A DNA stretch of 10,021 nucleotides from Actinomycetota bacterium (lineage in GTDB: Bacteria; Actinomycetota; Acidimicrobiia; Acidimicrobiales; CADCTF01), in contig JAHWJQ010000068.1 of the NCBI GenBank assembly GCA_019348305.1, forward strand, positions 1 through 10,021, read 5' to 3'. Below are positions 1 to 5,910 of the stretch, piece after piece. The notes below the pieces were generated by a model. That model saw only the letters and a program-made list of their open reading frames with translations, searched no databases and was not told where the DNA came from. Made by a program: the position numbers and the translations under genes. Within the stretch, counting starts at the first letter, position 1; each line of letters starts with the position of its first letter.

Positions 1-81
1 GGCAGTGACCACGTCGTGCCCTCGCTCTCCGAGCTGCTCGGCGATCAGACGGGAGTAGTGATGGTCGAGGACCAGCTTCAC
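1..81 (-). CDS. DUF5615-type PIN-like protein, probable toxin (partial, N-terminal 27 residues)
   Basis: Only the first 27 codons are inside the window; the gene continues past position 1. The readable start is VKLVLDHHYSRLIAEQLGER, followed by GHDVVTA. This matches the N-terminus of DUF5615 PIN-like proteins: a short beta strand ending in an acidic residue (Asp6, the expected first metal ligand), then a helix with the I-A-E-x-L pattern and the R-G-H-D-V turn. Proteins of this family are putative Mg-dependent RNases of toxin-antitoxin-like modules. The GTG start at 81-79 overlaps the TGA of the upstream antitoxin-like gene as GTGA, so the two are probably translationally coupled. The catalytic acidic residues further on cannot be seen, so nuclease activity is inferred from family and context. 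Confidence 0.72.
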   Translation of the reverse strand, partial: MKLVLDHHYSRLIAEQLGERGHDVVTA

Positions 82-506
82 GCGATGGCGCCCTGCGCCC
101 GCTCCCAGCGCTGTCGCTCGTCGGACTCGAGACGCGAGGCCCAGCGTGCGTCATCGTCGACCTCATCGCGAAAGTCGGCGTAGTAGGTGATGGCTGAACG
201 CACGACGCTCGATGGGAGCTGCAGGTACGTGGACGCGGCTTCGACGCTGCCGTCGTGAGCCTGAACCGTGGCCACGATCTGACGTACGAGAAGGCGGGTG
301 CCGAGGACATGGGGTTCACGCCGGCCCGCCGCACCTGTCCGAAACCGGATCATCGGGTGACGTTCCGTCCGTAGGGCCTCTCCCAGGAGACGATCGGCCA
401 GGGCGTTGCGCGACTCGTTGGCGGTGGCGGCGGCCTCGTCGAGAAGGTCGCTCGTGGCCCGGGACAAGCGGAAGGACCGCTGAACCGAAGCGGCTCCTTC
501 CTCCAT
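78..506 (-). CDS. CopG-like plus DUF433-like antitoxin
   Basis: A protein of 142 residues from the chosen ATG at 506. Residues 8-46 (Q-R-S-F-R-L-S through G-E-A-L-R) look like a ribbon-helix-helix or CopG-type DNA-binding segment, with a basic beta strand and then two helices around a S-R-N-A-L-A turn. Residues 49-115 look like a DUF433-type C-terminal part, with the pattern H-P-x-I-x-F-R, L-P-x-x-x-V-R-x-A-x-x-Y-Y-A, and D-E-V-D. The likely role is the antitoxin and autorepressor for the overlapping PIN-like protein. The frame is open upstream to an ATG at 584, giving 168 residues. I prefer 506 because homology starts just after it and a TACAGT box lies six bases before it; no Shine-Dalgarno precedes any candidate start. 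An ATG at 524 is also possible. The family call is by pattern memory, not by a search. Confidence 0.72.
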   Translation of the reverse strand: MEEGAASVQRSFRLSRATSDLLDEAAATANESRNALADRLLGEALRTERHPMIRFRTGAAGRREPHVLGTRLLVRQIVATVQAHDGSVEAASTYLQLPSSVVRSAITYYADFRDEVDDDARWASRLESDERQRWERAQGAIA

Positions 507-512
507 GGATGG

Positions 513-518
513 ACTGTA
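513..518 (-). promoter_or_regulatory. Putative -10 box TACAGT for leaderless antitoxin-toxin mRNA
   Basis: On the minus strand TACAGT is followed by CCATCC and then ATG at 506. This is the TANNNT plus 6-7 base spacing that puts transcription start on the start codon in leaderless actinobacterial mRNAs. No convincing -35 hexamer lies 16-18 bases upstream. Confidence 0.4.
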
Positions 519-584
519 TCCCATTGTGACCCACAGGTCGCACGACCGCTCCGCACGCCGCTCCGGCGCCGAGGTGCCAAGCAT

Positions 585-839
585 CGCGGCCGCGGCACGC
601 GCTTAGTCCGTGCCCGGCCGCAACCGCATCGGAAGCGTTGGTCGCCTTGCGACGGAGGGGATTTAGGGAGCCAAAGTGGCCGGCGCGGAGCCCTCAGCGG
701 AGGGTCTCCAGGCCGCGGCCAGGCCGCGGGAGGCCGCGAAATGGCGGTTTCTGACGGCCTGCCTGGTAGCCGGCAGCTGAGGCAAAACCGCAGGTCACGG
801 CGCAGAAACGGCTCTAGCGGCGCATCCCGGTGAAGCCGG
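585..839. other. Non-coding stretch with tandem GC repeats and an imperfect hairpin
   Basis: No believable gene lies between the antitoxin and the truncated regulator. Three near-tandem copies of AGGCCGCGG sit at 710-718, 721-729 and 731-738 (the last lacks the final G). A hairpin can form from GCGGTTT (744-750) and AAACCGC (785-791), with an inner stem CTGCC (759-763) and GGCAG (772-776). An alternative pairing uses GTTTCTG (747-753) with CAGAAAC (803-809). No U-tract follows, so this is not a standard terminator. I found no reading frame here coding for the missing N-terminus of the downstream gene. It may be a rearrangement scar or a repeat element; I do not recognise it. Confidence 0.5.
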
Positions 840-2723
840 TTGACATTTCCCCGCCTACAGGCCGGCTCGCTGCACTCACCCGCCGAGGAGCTGGTGGCCA
901 CGGTCGCCGAGGGCGGCGCCTCGACCGGTGTGCCTGCCAGCCTCACGTCGCTCCTGCTCGCCCGCCTGGACGCCCTGCCAGCCGAACAGCAGCTGGCCGT
1001 CAGGCGGGCGAGCGTGATCGGGATGACGTTCTGGCCAGGCGCGATCGAAGCGCTCGGCGCCGCGATGGGCACGGCTCATGACCAATGCGACAGCCTGGTG
1101 GACACGTTGGCCGACCTCGAACACCGCGACCTCCTGCGCGTCGAGCCGAGCTCGGCACTGGCCGCTGAGACCTCTTACGCCTTCAAGCACGCGTTGATCC
1201 GTGACGCTGCCTACGGATCGTTGCCACGCCAGCACCGCAAGGAGCTTCACCGGGCGGCCGCCGACTGGCTGAGCCGTGCCGCTGGAGACCGTGTGGGTGA
1301 GTTCTCCGACCAGCTCGCCCACCACGCGGTCGCCTCCGACCAGCCCGAGCGCGCCCTCGAGTACCTCATCACCGCCGCCGACCGGTCCCGGCGCGCCGCC
1401 TCGCACCGCCGCGAGGCCGCCCTACTGGGCGAAGCGCTGGCCATCGCCGAATCCCTCGCCCGCCGGCCCCTCGTGGCCGAGCTGCACGCCAGGCGGGGCA
1501 AGGCACTGTCGCGGGTCGCCCTGTGGTCCGAGGGGCGAGCCGAGCTCGAGGCGGCCCTGGCGGCTCTGCCTGCCGATACGCCCGAGGACCTTCGGCGGCG
1601 GGCCGAGGTCCACTGCGACCTGAGTACGGCCTGCTTCTGGCTGCTCGACACCGCCGCCATCCGGGAGCATGCCCGGGCCGCACTCGAACTCGCCCAGAAG
1701 ATCGGGTCACACGACGTGGAGCTGGCCGCTCGGGCCCAGATCACGAGTGCCGACAGTGCCACCGGTGATGTGGACCGGGTCCTGTCCGAGGGACGCGAGC
1801 TGCTGGCTGACGCCGCCACCTGGGGCCTCGACCCCCCTTATGAGCGCCTCGGCGCCTACTCGCTCCAGCTCTACCTGACCGGCGACTGGGAGGGGGCCAT
1901 CCAGGTCTCCCGCCAGGCGGTCCACACCGGACGTGATGCCGGTGATACCCAGGGCGTGCTCTGGAACATGCCCCACATCGGTATGGCGGCGGCCGCGTCG
2001 GGGCGTTATGACGAAGCCATCGCCGTGTTTCGCGACGCCCGCCGGTTCGGCGAGGAATACGAACTACTCGCCGGTCTGCCGCGATGCATCGCCATGTCGG
2101 CGGGGTTCCATCTCGATCTGTTCGACTTCGAGGGGGCGGAGGCCATCCAGGAAGAGGCCCGGGACCTCGGCCGCTCCTATTTCAATCCCAGCGCCGTCAG
2201 CGCAGGGATCGACCTGCTGTTCAACTTCACCCGTCGGGGCGACGTGGGGCGTGCTGAGTCTCTGGCCGACGACGTGGCTGAGGAGGTGATGAAGGGAGGA
2301 GGCTGGCACGGCTGGCTGTGGCGGCTGCGATTCACTGAGCTCCAAGCCGAGATGGCGGCCGCCCGCGGCGAGCACTCCGAGGCGATCGAGCTGGCTCGGG
2401 CGGCCATCGAGCAGAGCCGCTCGAAGCATCGGACCAAATATGAGATCTACGGTCGCCTCACCCTCGCACGGGCACTGGCCGCCGCCGGGAAGAAGAAGGA
2501 GGCGCTGGAAGAGCTCTACGCGGCGACGGCCACGGCGGAGAGGCTCGACCACCCGGCTCTGCAGATCGCGGTGGCAGCAGAGCTTCTGGCCGTCGAGCCC
2601 GACGAGGTGGTCGCTGTCTCGGCTCGAGGCGCCGTCGGGCGTGTCCTCGCCACGCTTTCCGACCCGAGGCTGCGCGACCGGTTTCTCAGCTCAGACCCGG
2701 TCGGTACGATCGCTTCTGCCTGA
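840..2723 (+). CDS. C-terminal remnant of cyclase/AAA-ATPase/TPR regulator, 5'-truncated
   Basis: The open frame gives up to 627 residues. From about residue 15 it matches the C-terminal part of large actinobacterial adenylate/guanylate cyclase-like regulators: [11 protein letters not shown], then V-P-x-S-L-x-x-L-L-x-A-R-L-D-A-L-P (31-47), R-A-S-V-I-G-x-x-F-W (56-65), and [11 protein letters not shown] (115-125). A long alpha-helical TPR-like array follows, from about 170 to 600. Full-length relatives usually carry an N-terminal nucleotide cyclase domain and a Walker A/B ATPase domain, giving roughly 1,100 residues; both are missing here. An in-frame TGA at 831-833 closes the frame just upstream. 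TTG at 840 has no ribosome site. GTG at 894 has GAGGAG at 885-890, but only three bases away. The 1.85-kb frame is intact, so truncation may be recent or the TPR part may still be made. Without the ATPase it probably cannot act as a normal regulator. Confidence 0.7.
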   Translation: MTFPRLQAGSLHSPAEELVATVAEGGASTGVPASLTSLLLARLDALPAEQQLAVRRASVIGMTFWPGAIEALGAAMGTAHDQCDSLVDTLADLEHRDLLRVEPSSALAAETSYAFKHALIRDAAYGSLPRQHRKELHRAAADWLSRAAGDRVGEFSDQLAHHAVASDQPERALEYLITAADRSRRAASHRREAALLGEALAIAESLARRPLVAELHARRGKALSRVALWSEGRAELEAALAALPADTPEDLRRRAEVHCDLSTACFWLLDTAAIREHARAALELAQKIGSHDVELAARAQITSADSATGDVDRVLSEGRELLADAATWGLDPPYERLGAYSLQLYLTGDWEGAIQVSRQAVHTGRDAGDTQGVLWNMPHIGMAAAASGRYDEAIAVFRDARRFGEEYELLAGLPRCIAMSAGFHLDLFDFEGAEAIQEEARDLGRSYFNPSAVSAGIDLLFNFTRRGDVGRAESLADDVAEEVMKGGGWHGWLWRLRFTELQAEMAAARGEHSEAIELARAAIEQSRSKHRTKYEIYGRLTLARALAAAGKKKEALEELYAATATAERLDHPALQIAVAAELLAVEPDEVVAVSARGAVGRVLATLSDPRLRDRFLSSDPVGTIASA

Positions 2724-2724
2724 G

Positions 2725-2737
2725 GGCGCCTAGCGCC
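2725..2737 (+). terminator. Short GC hairpin after the truncated regulator
   Basis: GGCGC-CTA-GCGCC follows the TGA (2721-2723) directly. It is a perfect five-base stem with a three-base loop and no U-tract. It is a weak candidate for a GC-type terminator. Confidence 0.25.
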
Positions 2738-2789
2738 ACGGCCGCACCAGGATCCCGATACGTTCAGCGGCAGAGAAGGACGGGACCAC

Positions 2790-2822
2790 ATGTCGGACGA
2801 GTACCTGTTCGACGACGACTGA
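2790..2822 (+). CDS. Ten-codon micro-[13 protein letters not shown] upstream of htpX
   Basis: ATG at 2790 opens a complete ten-codon frame, [10 protein letters not shown], ending with TGA at 2820-2822. A Shine-Dalgarno-like AGAAGGA (2774-2780) ends nine bases before the ATG, which is good spacing and better than that of most genes in this window. The peptide is strongly acidic (five Asp/Glu) around a Tyr-Leu-Phe core. It lies 62 bases upstream of the htpX start, so it could be a leader peptide or a small free peptide. I do not recognise a family. A frame this short can arise by chance; the evidence is the ribosome site and position only. Confidence 0.3.
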   Translation: MSDEYLFDDD

Positions 2823-2851
2823 CGTCCGGGACGATTTCTGCCTCCCGCGAT

Positions 2852-2866
2852 GTTGCAAAGGGCAAC
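2852..2866 (+). promoter_or_regulatory. Small inverted repeat in the htpX leader
   Basis: GTTGC-AAAGG-GCAAC forms a five-base stem with a five-base loop, ending 18 bases before the htpX ATG and 10 bases before its ribosome site. It could be an RNA hairpin affecting htpX translation or part of an operator. No known heat-shock motif (CIRCE or HAIR) is recognisable. Confidence 0.3.
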
Positions 2867-2884
2867 GGATCACGCGAGGAGACG

Positions 2885-3742
2885 ATGAGCAAGAACACGA
2901 TCAAGACGTTTACCCTGCTGGCCGCACTCGGCGGCCTGCTGGTCCTGGCCGGGGGCGCCCTCGGGGGCAGCACTGGAGCCTTCATCGGGCTCGTCATCGG
3001 CTTGGTCTTCGTCGGAGGGTCGTACTGGTTCTCGGACACGATTGCCATCAAGGCAGCCCGAGCGGTGCCGGTGACCGAACAGGAGATGCCCGAGTTCTAC
3101 CGGGTCATGCGCGAGCTGACGACGGCGGCCAACATGCCGATGCCGAAGCTCTACGTGACGCCTGACCTCCAGCCCAACGCATTTGCCACCGGGCGAAGCC
3201 CGGATCACGCGGCCGTGGCCGTGACGCAGGGCATCCTTCAGGTGCTGGACTGGGACGAGCTGCGCGGGGTGTTGGCGCATGAGTTGAGCCACGTCGGCAA
3301 CCGCGACATCCTCATCGGCTCCGTTGCCGCGGCCGTGGCCATGGGAATCACGTTCCTGGCCCGGATGGCGATGTGGGGCGCGATGTTCGGCGGCGGTCGC
3401 AGCGACGACCGCGACAGCAACCCGATCGGGCTGCTGGCCATGGCCATCCTCGCCCCCCTCGCGGCCATGGTGTTGCAGATGGCCCTCAGCCGCAGCCGCG
3501 AGTTCGAGGCCGACCGCACCGGTGCCCGCTTGGTCGGCGACGGCGAGCCGCTGGCTCGCGCTCTGGCCAAGCTCGAGGTGGGGGCGCGGCGCATCCCGAT
3601 GGACGTGAACCCTGCGCTGGCCCAGGCCTACATCGTCAACCCGATCACCGGCCGCCAGGTGCAGTTCGCGAACTTGTTCCGGACCCACCCCTCGACCGAG
3701 GAGCGGGTGCTGCGGCTTCGCTCCGGGGAGTGGCGAAGCTGA
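2885..3742 (+). CDS. htpX: HtpX-type M48 membrane zinc metalloprotease
   Basis: A protein of 285 residues, close to the usual HtpX length. It degrades misfolded or damaged inner-membrane proteins, with the active site on the cytoplasmic face. The zinc motif is H132-E-L-S-H136, with the third ligand expected at Glu206 in [10 protein letters not shown]-terminal hydrophobic segments lie at about 9-28 and 31-49, and two more flank a glycine/aspartate-rich loop (about 143-165 and 181-200). Other family signatures are P-K-L-Y-V (87-91), N-A-F-A-T-G-R (98-104), and the C-terminal [18 protein letters not shown] (2876-2881) ends three bases before the ATG, which is rather tight. All catalytic residues are present. 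Stress induction is typical of the family, but no heat-shock operator can be identified here. Confidence 0.93.
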   Translation: MSKNTIKTFTLLAALGGLLVLAGGALGGSTGAFIGLVIGLVFVGGSYWFSDTIAIKAARAVPVTEQEMPEFYRVMRELTTAANMPMPKLYVTPDLQPNAFATGRSPDHAAVAVTQGILQVLDWDELRGVLAHELSHVGNRDILIGSVAAAVAMGITFLARMAMWGAMFGGGRSDDRDSNPIGLLAMAILAPLAAMVLQMALSRSREFEADRTGARLVGDGEPLARALAKLEVGARRIPMDVNPALAQAYIVNPITGRQVQFANLFRTHPSTEERVLRLRSGEWRS

Positions 3743-3752
3743 TCAGCGCTTC
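3715..3752 (+). terminator. Inverted repeats around the htpX stop
   Basis: GCTTCGC (3715-3721) can pair with GCGAAGC (3733-3739) over an 11-base loop. GAAGC (3735-3739) can alternatively pair with GCTTC (3748-3752), and GCTGATCAGC (3738-3747) is a perfect palindrome. The two hairpins exclude each other. No U-tract follows, so this may be a GC-type terminator or a chance result of GC-rich coding sequence. Confidence 0.3.
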
Positions 3753-3774
3753 ACCGACGGGGTAGAGAATCGGC

Positions 3775-4251
3775 ATGGCTTCTCACGACCCCGATCAGCG
3801 CTCCCGAGGAGCCGGTCGGGGCGCGCTGATGCCCAGTCAGGTCGACTCCCGCGTCGGCTTTTTCGACCGCTTCGCCGGGTGGGCGTCACGACTGGCGAGC
3901 CGCGCCCCCTTCTTCAGCTTCTGCCTGCTCATCGTGCTGTTGTGGATGGCAGAGGGAGCCGTCCGGGTACTGACCGGCGGCGGGATAGGGGCCCTCTTCG
4001 ACGACAAGTACCAGCTGCAGATCAACACGACCACCACCATCATCACCTTCTTGATGGTGGCCCTGCTGCAGAACAGCGCGACTCGGGGGGACCAGGCCAT
4101 GCAGCACAAGCTCAACGCCGTCGCCGACGCGCTGGCTGACCTGATGGACCGCACGGCAGAGCGTTACGACGACGACGAGCTGCGCCAGGACATCGAAGAG
4201 CTACGGGCGGCGGTGGGCCTCGAAGACCGGGAAACGACCTCCAAGCGCTGA
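3775..4251 (+). CDS. Low-affinity iron permease family membrane protein
   Basis: A protein of 158 residues. The family signature, an I-N-T-x-T-T-I-x-T-F-L-M-V stretch followed by L-x-Q-N and an R-x-D, is clear at residues 83-106, inside the second membrane helix. A first hydrophobic helix lies at about 45-65. The pre-helix F-F-D-R-F-A-x-x-A-S-R-x-A (29-43) is also typical. The acidic helical C-terminus (about 112-150) is probably cytoplasmic. The family is named after yeast low-affinity iron transport, but iron transport is poorly supported for short bacterial members, so the substrate is uncertain. The ATG at 3775 has no Shine-Dalgarno. A TAGAGA box lies six bases upstream, an imperfect leaderless-type signal. 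ATG at 3829 is an alternative start that keeps the whole conserved part. Confidence 0.8.
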   Translation: MASHDPDQRSRGAGRGALMPSQVDSRVGFFDRFAGWASRLASRAPFFSFCLLIVLLWMAEGAVRVLTGGGIGALFDDKYQLQINTTTTIITFLMVALLQNSATRGDQAMQHKLNAVADALADLMDRTAERYDDDELRQDIEELRAAVGLEDRETTSKR

Positions 4252-4261
4252 CGTAGATCGG

Positions 4262-4267
4262 TAGTGT
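4262..4267 (+). promoter_or_regulatory. Putative -10 box TAGTGT for leaderless small protein gene
   Basis: TAGTGT is followed by GCCGCG and then the GTG start at 4274. The spacing fits transcription starting at the start codon. The TAG at 4262-4264 is also the in-frame stop that makes 4274 the first usable start. No -35 element is evident. Confidence 0.4.
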
Positions 4268-4273
4268 GCCGCG

Positions 4274-4591
4274 GTGGCGGCACGGGTGGCTGAGCAGATG
4301 GTGCGACTTCGGCGGTTCGGGCCCAAGGTCAAGGTTCGGGTCGACCTCCACGGGGTGTCGCTCACTGGGCCCGGCGAAGAGCGGACCTTCGTTCGCTGGG
4401 AGTGGATGCAGGAGATCACCGCCGGCGATGGCGTTGTGGTGCGCTCGGAGCGGGGCGAGCTGCGGGTACCTTCTGGCGCGTTCGGGTTGCGGGCGTCCGA
4501 GCTGGCCGAGCGGCTACGGGCAGCCCGGTCGATCGAGCGCCGCACAGAAGTGATCGAAGGTCTCGCCGGTGATGAAGGGCCCGCCGGCTGA
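4274..4591 (+). CDS. Small PH-like domain protein, function unknown
   Basis: A soluble protein of 105 residues with no signal peptide or membrane segment. Residues 17-84 alternate short strands in a way that suggests a bacterial PH-like fold: K-V-K-V-R-V-D-L-H-G-V-S-L, then R-T-F-V-R-W-E-W-M-Q-E-I, then G-V-V-V-R-S and E-L-R-V-P, then a C-terminal helix (about 74-86, E-L-A-E-R-L-R-A-A). This fold assignment is an inference from pattern, not from a match. The start is GTG at 4274; the frame is closed by TAG at 4262. It follows the iron permease-like gene after 22 bases and may be co-transcribed or use its own TAGTGT box. It converges with the 4604-5755 gene, leaving only 12 bases between stop codons. 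Confidence 0.6.
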   Translation: MAARVAEQMVRLRRFGPKVKVRVDLHGVSLTGPGEERTFVRWEWMQEITAGDGVVVRSERGELRVPSGAFGLRASELAERLRAARSIERRTEVIEGLAGDEGPAG

Positions 4592-4598
4592 CGCCGAG

Positions 4599-4614
4599 CC
4601 CGCTCAGGGGCGGG
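4599..4614. terminator. Weak hairpin at the convergent gene ends
   Basis: CCCGC (4599-4603), loop TCAGGG, GCGGG (4610-4614). It overlaps the stop codon of the minus-strand gene (4604-4606) and sits between two convergent genes. There is no U-tract on either strand. It may serve as a bidirectional end structure. Confidence 0.25.
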
Positions 4615-5755
4615 TGGTCGAGGTGGTGGAGCTTTGCCCTCCGGCGGACGAGCCTGCCGACCCGCCCGAGGCTCCCCCGCCCAGGCACGTCGCCTGCGGC
4701 TGGGTGGTGCCGAAGGCCTTCTCCCCGGTCAGCACGCCAGTCGCCACCGTGGTGGTGGGCGCTGCGGTGGTCGTCGATCCGCCAGTGAGGGCTGGCTCTG
4801 TGCCCGTCCCGCCCGCGGCGACGGTGGACCGCGCGGTGGTCACCGTCGAACCTGTCACCTCCTCGACCGTGTCGCCGGCTGAGTCGACGGCCTGACCTGC
4901 CTCGTCCACTTCTTCCTTGGCTTCGGTGGCCGCCTTCTTGGCCTCGTCCACCTGCTCCTTGGCCTGCTCCACGGCCTTCTGGGCCGCGGCCACCTCGTTG
5001 CGGATCTGTTTGATCTCGGTCGTCGCCGACTGCACCTTCGGGCGCAGCGCGAGAAAGGCGATGAGGACGACGCCCAACAGGATGGCGAGGGCCACCAGCG
5101 GCGCCTTGCGACGGCGGGCAGAGACGGTGAGCGAGGCGTCGAGCGGGATCGGGGGCTGGCCGGCCGGCGTGACAACGACCTGGTAGCCCAGCCGCCGAGG
5201 AGCACGGCCTTTGCCGGCACGGGTGGTGACCTTGACCGTCGCCGCCGCCTCCGCCCCCGCCGGCACGGCAACCTGCGGGCTCGAGATCCTGTGGACGGTC
5301 CGCTCATCGGGGTCCACCACCGAGATCCCCACCTCGGTGGGCGCGTTGCCGGCGTTGCGAATGCGAACCATGTGGCTCGCACTCTGGCCCTCGACGTTGC
5401 GGGGTGAGAGGTCGGCCGTGATGGAGGAGAAGGCGCCTACCTCGAGCTCGCCCTCCTCGACCACCGACGACGACGGATCGTTGGCCGGCGTGGCCCGCAG
5501 CCCGAACGCCACCGGCCCGGCGTTGACCGTCGCGTCTCTCGGGGGCTGGAGTCGCAGGACGCTGGTGGCCTCCTGGCCGGGGAAGATCCGCAGCTCCGGG
5601 GGCTCGAGTACCGACCACGACGCCGCCTCCCCGACCACGCTGAGCGCGTACTGCTCGACGACGTCGCTGGTGTTGCGGACCCGGATCTGCACGGCAGCCA
5701 CCTCGCCGGGCGCGACGGACAACGACGTGGGAGTGAGGATCACTGCGGGTGACAT
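4604..5755 (-). CDS. Membrane-anchored protein: two Ig-like domains, one helix, coiled coil, Thr/Ser/Gly tail
   Basis: A protein of 383 residues. Residues 1-108 and 110-212 form two beta-sandwich, Ig-like repeats with the NEW/COG1470-like pattern: V-A-P-G-E-x-A-x-x-x-I-x-V-R-N-T-S in the first and M-V-R-I-R-N-A-G-N-A-P in the second. There is no N-terminal signal peptide. A single helix lies at 218-237, preceded by R-R-R-K (214-217). The positive-inside rule puts the Ig-like domains in the cytoplasm and the C-terminus outside. After the helix comes a highly charged, Ala/Glu/Lys-rich coiled coil (about 244-300), then a Thr/Ser/Gly-rich tail with one cysteine at 357. Function is unknown; an envelope scaffold or cell-wall-spanning role is plausible. 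It is divergent from a lipoprotein of similar style at 5911. The ATG at 5755 lacks a Shine-Dalgarno; TACCCT lies nine bases upstream. Confidence 0.78.
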   Translation of the reverse strand: MSPAVILTPTSLSVAPGEVAAVQIRVRNTSDVVEQYALSVVGEAASWSVLEPPELRIFPGQEATSVLRLQPPRDATVNAGPVAFGLRATPANDPSSSVVEEGELEVGAFSSITADLSPRNVEGQSASHMVRIRNAGNAPTEVGISVVDPDERTVHRISSPQVAVPAGAEAAATVKVTTRAGKGRAPRRLGYQVVVTPAGQPPIPLDASLTVSARRRKAPLVALAILLGVVLIAFLALRPKVQSATTEIKQIRNEVAAAQKAVEQAKEQVDEAKKAATEAKEEVDEAGQAVDSAGDTVEEVTGSTVTTARSTVAAGGTGTEPALTGGSTTTAAPTTTVATGVLTGEKAFGTTQPQATCLGGGASGGSAGSSAGGQSSTTSTTRP

Positions 5756-5764
5756 GGCCGAAGA

Positions 5765-5770
5765 AGGGTA
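5765..5770 (-). promoter_or_regulatory. Putative -10 box TACCCT for the Ig-like membrane protein gene
   Basis: On the minus strand TACCCT lies nine bases before the ATG at 5755, so the mRNA would be leaderless or carry only a few leader bases. The same hexamer serves the divergent lipoprotein gene (5898-5903). No -35 hexamer is evident. Confidence 0.3.
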
Positions 5771-5824
5771 CGACCGGCCGGCCGTGGGGCGCCGCCCTCC
5801 CGGACATCGAAAAGGGAGGAGACG

Positions 5825-5851
5825 ATGGCCCCATCGGGCAAGGGGGAGTGA
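5825..5851 (+). CDS. Eight-codon micro-ORF MAPSGKGE between the divergent genes
   Basis: AAGGGAGGAG (5812-5821) is one of the strongest ribosome-site-like sequences in the window. It is followed by ACG and an ATG at 5825 that reads only eight codons (MAPSGKGE) to TGA at 5849-5851. The ATG lies in a small hairpin, CGATG-GCCC-CATCG (5823-5836). The predicted start of the lipoprotein mRNA is downstream of it, so another promoter would be needed to transcribe it. It may be chance or a relic of a leader. Confidence 0.2.
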   Translation: MAPSGKGE

Positions 5852-5883
5852 CCGCAGGGCTGCCTCTACGGCCCTTCGTTGGC

Positions 5884-5897
5884 GGGAAGCGCTTCCC
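5884..5897. promoter_or_regulatory. Perfect 14-bp palindrome, probable operator of the lipoprotein gene
   Basis: GGGAAGCGCTTCCC is a perfect 14-base palindrome that ends immediately before the TACCCT box at 5898. A bound repressor would block RNA polymerase there. The central GCGC with flanking GA/TC resembles operators of LacI-family regulators, such as the CelR site TGGGAGCGCTCCCA of cellulolytic actinobacteria. The regulator is not encoded in this window. Confidence 0.5.
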
Positions 5898-5903
5898 TAC
5901 CCT
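5898..5903 (+). promoter_or_regulatory. Putative -10 box TACCCT for leaderless lipoprotein mRNA
   Basis: TACCCT is followed by seven bases (GGCCGGC) and then the ATG at 5911. The spacing fits a leaderless start and supports 5911 over upstream in-frame starts. Confidence 0.45.
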
Positions 5904-5910
5904 GGCCGGC

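Noticed and set aside
744..809. Integron attC site or tRNA fragment as phage attachment site
   Set aside because: No proper attC core pair (RYYYAAC and GTTRRRY) is present. AAAACCGCAGGTCA recalls a tRNA arm, but no T-arm, acceptor or integrase gene is seen.
840..861. TTGACA at 840-845 as a -35 box for the truncated gene
   Set aside because: The best -10-like sequence, TACAGG (856-861), is only 10 bases away, so the spacing is wrong.
350..1072. Minus-strand frame spanning the intergenic stretch and start of the truncated regulator
   Set aside because: It overlaps both supported genes in the wrong frame and has an Arg/Pro/Ser-rich composition with no domain.
4021..4050. Repetitive ACC/ATC tract
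   Set aside because: It is simply the codons of the conserved Thr/Ile run in the iron permease-like membrane helix.
5749..5910. Upstream extension of the lipoprotein frame to ATG 5749
   Set aside because: It would bury the signal peptide more than 50 residues inside the protein and cross the other gene's start. The TACCCT box and lipobox support 5911.
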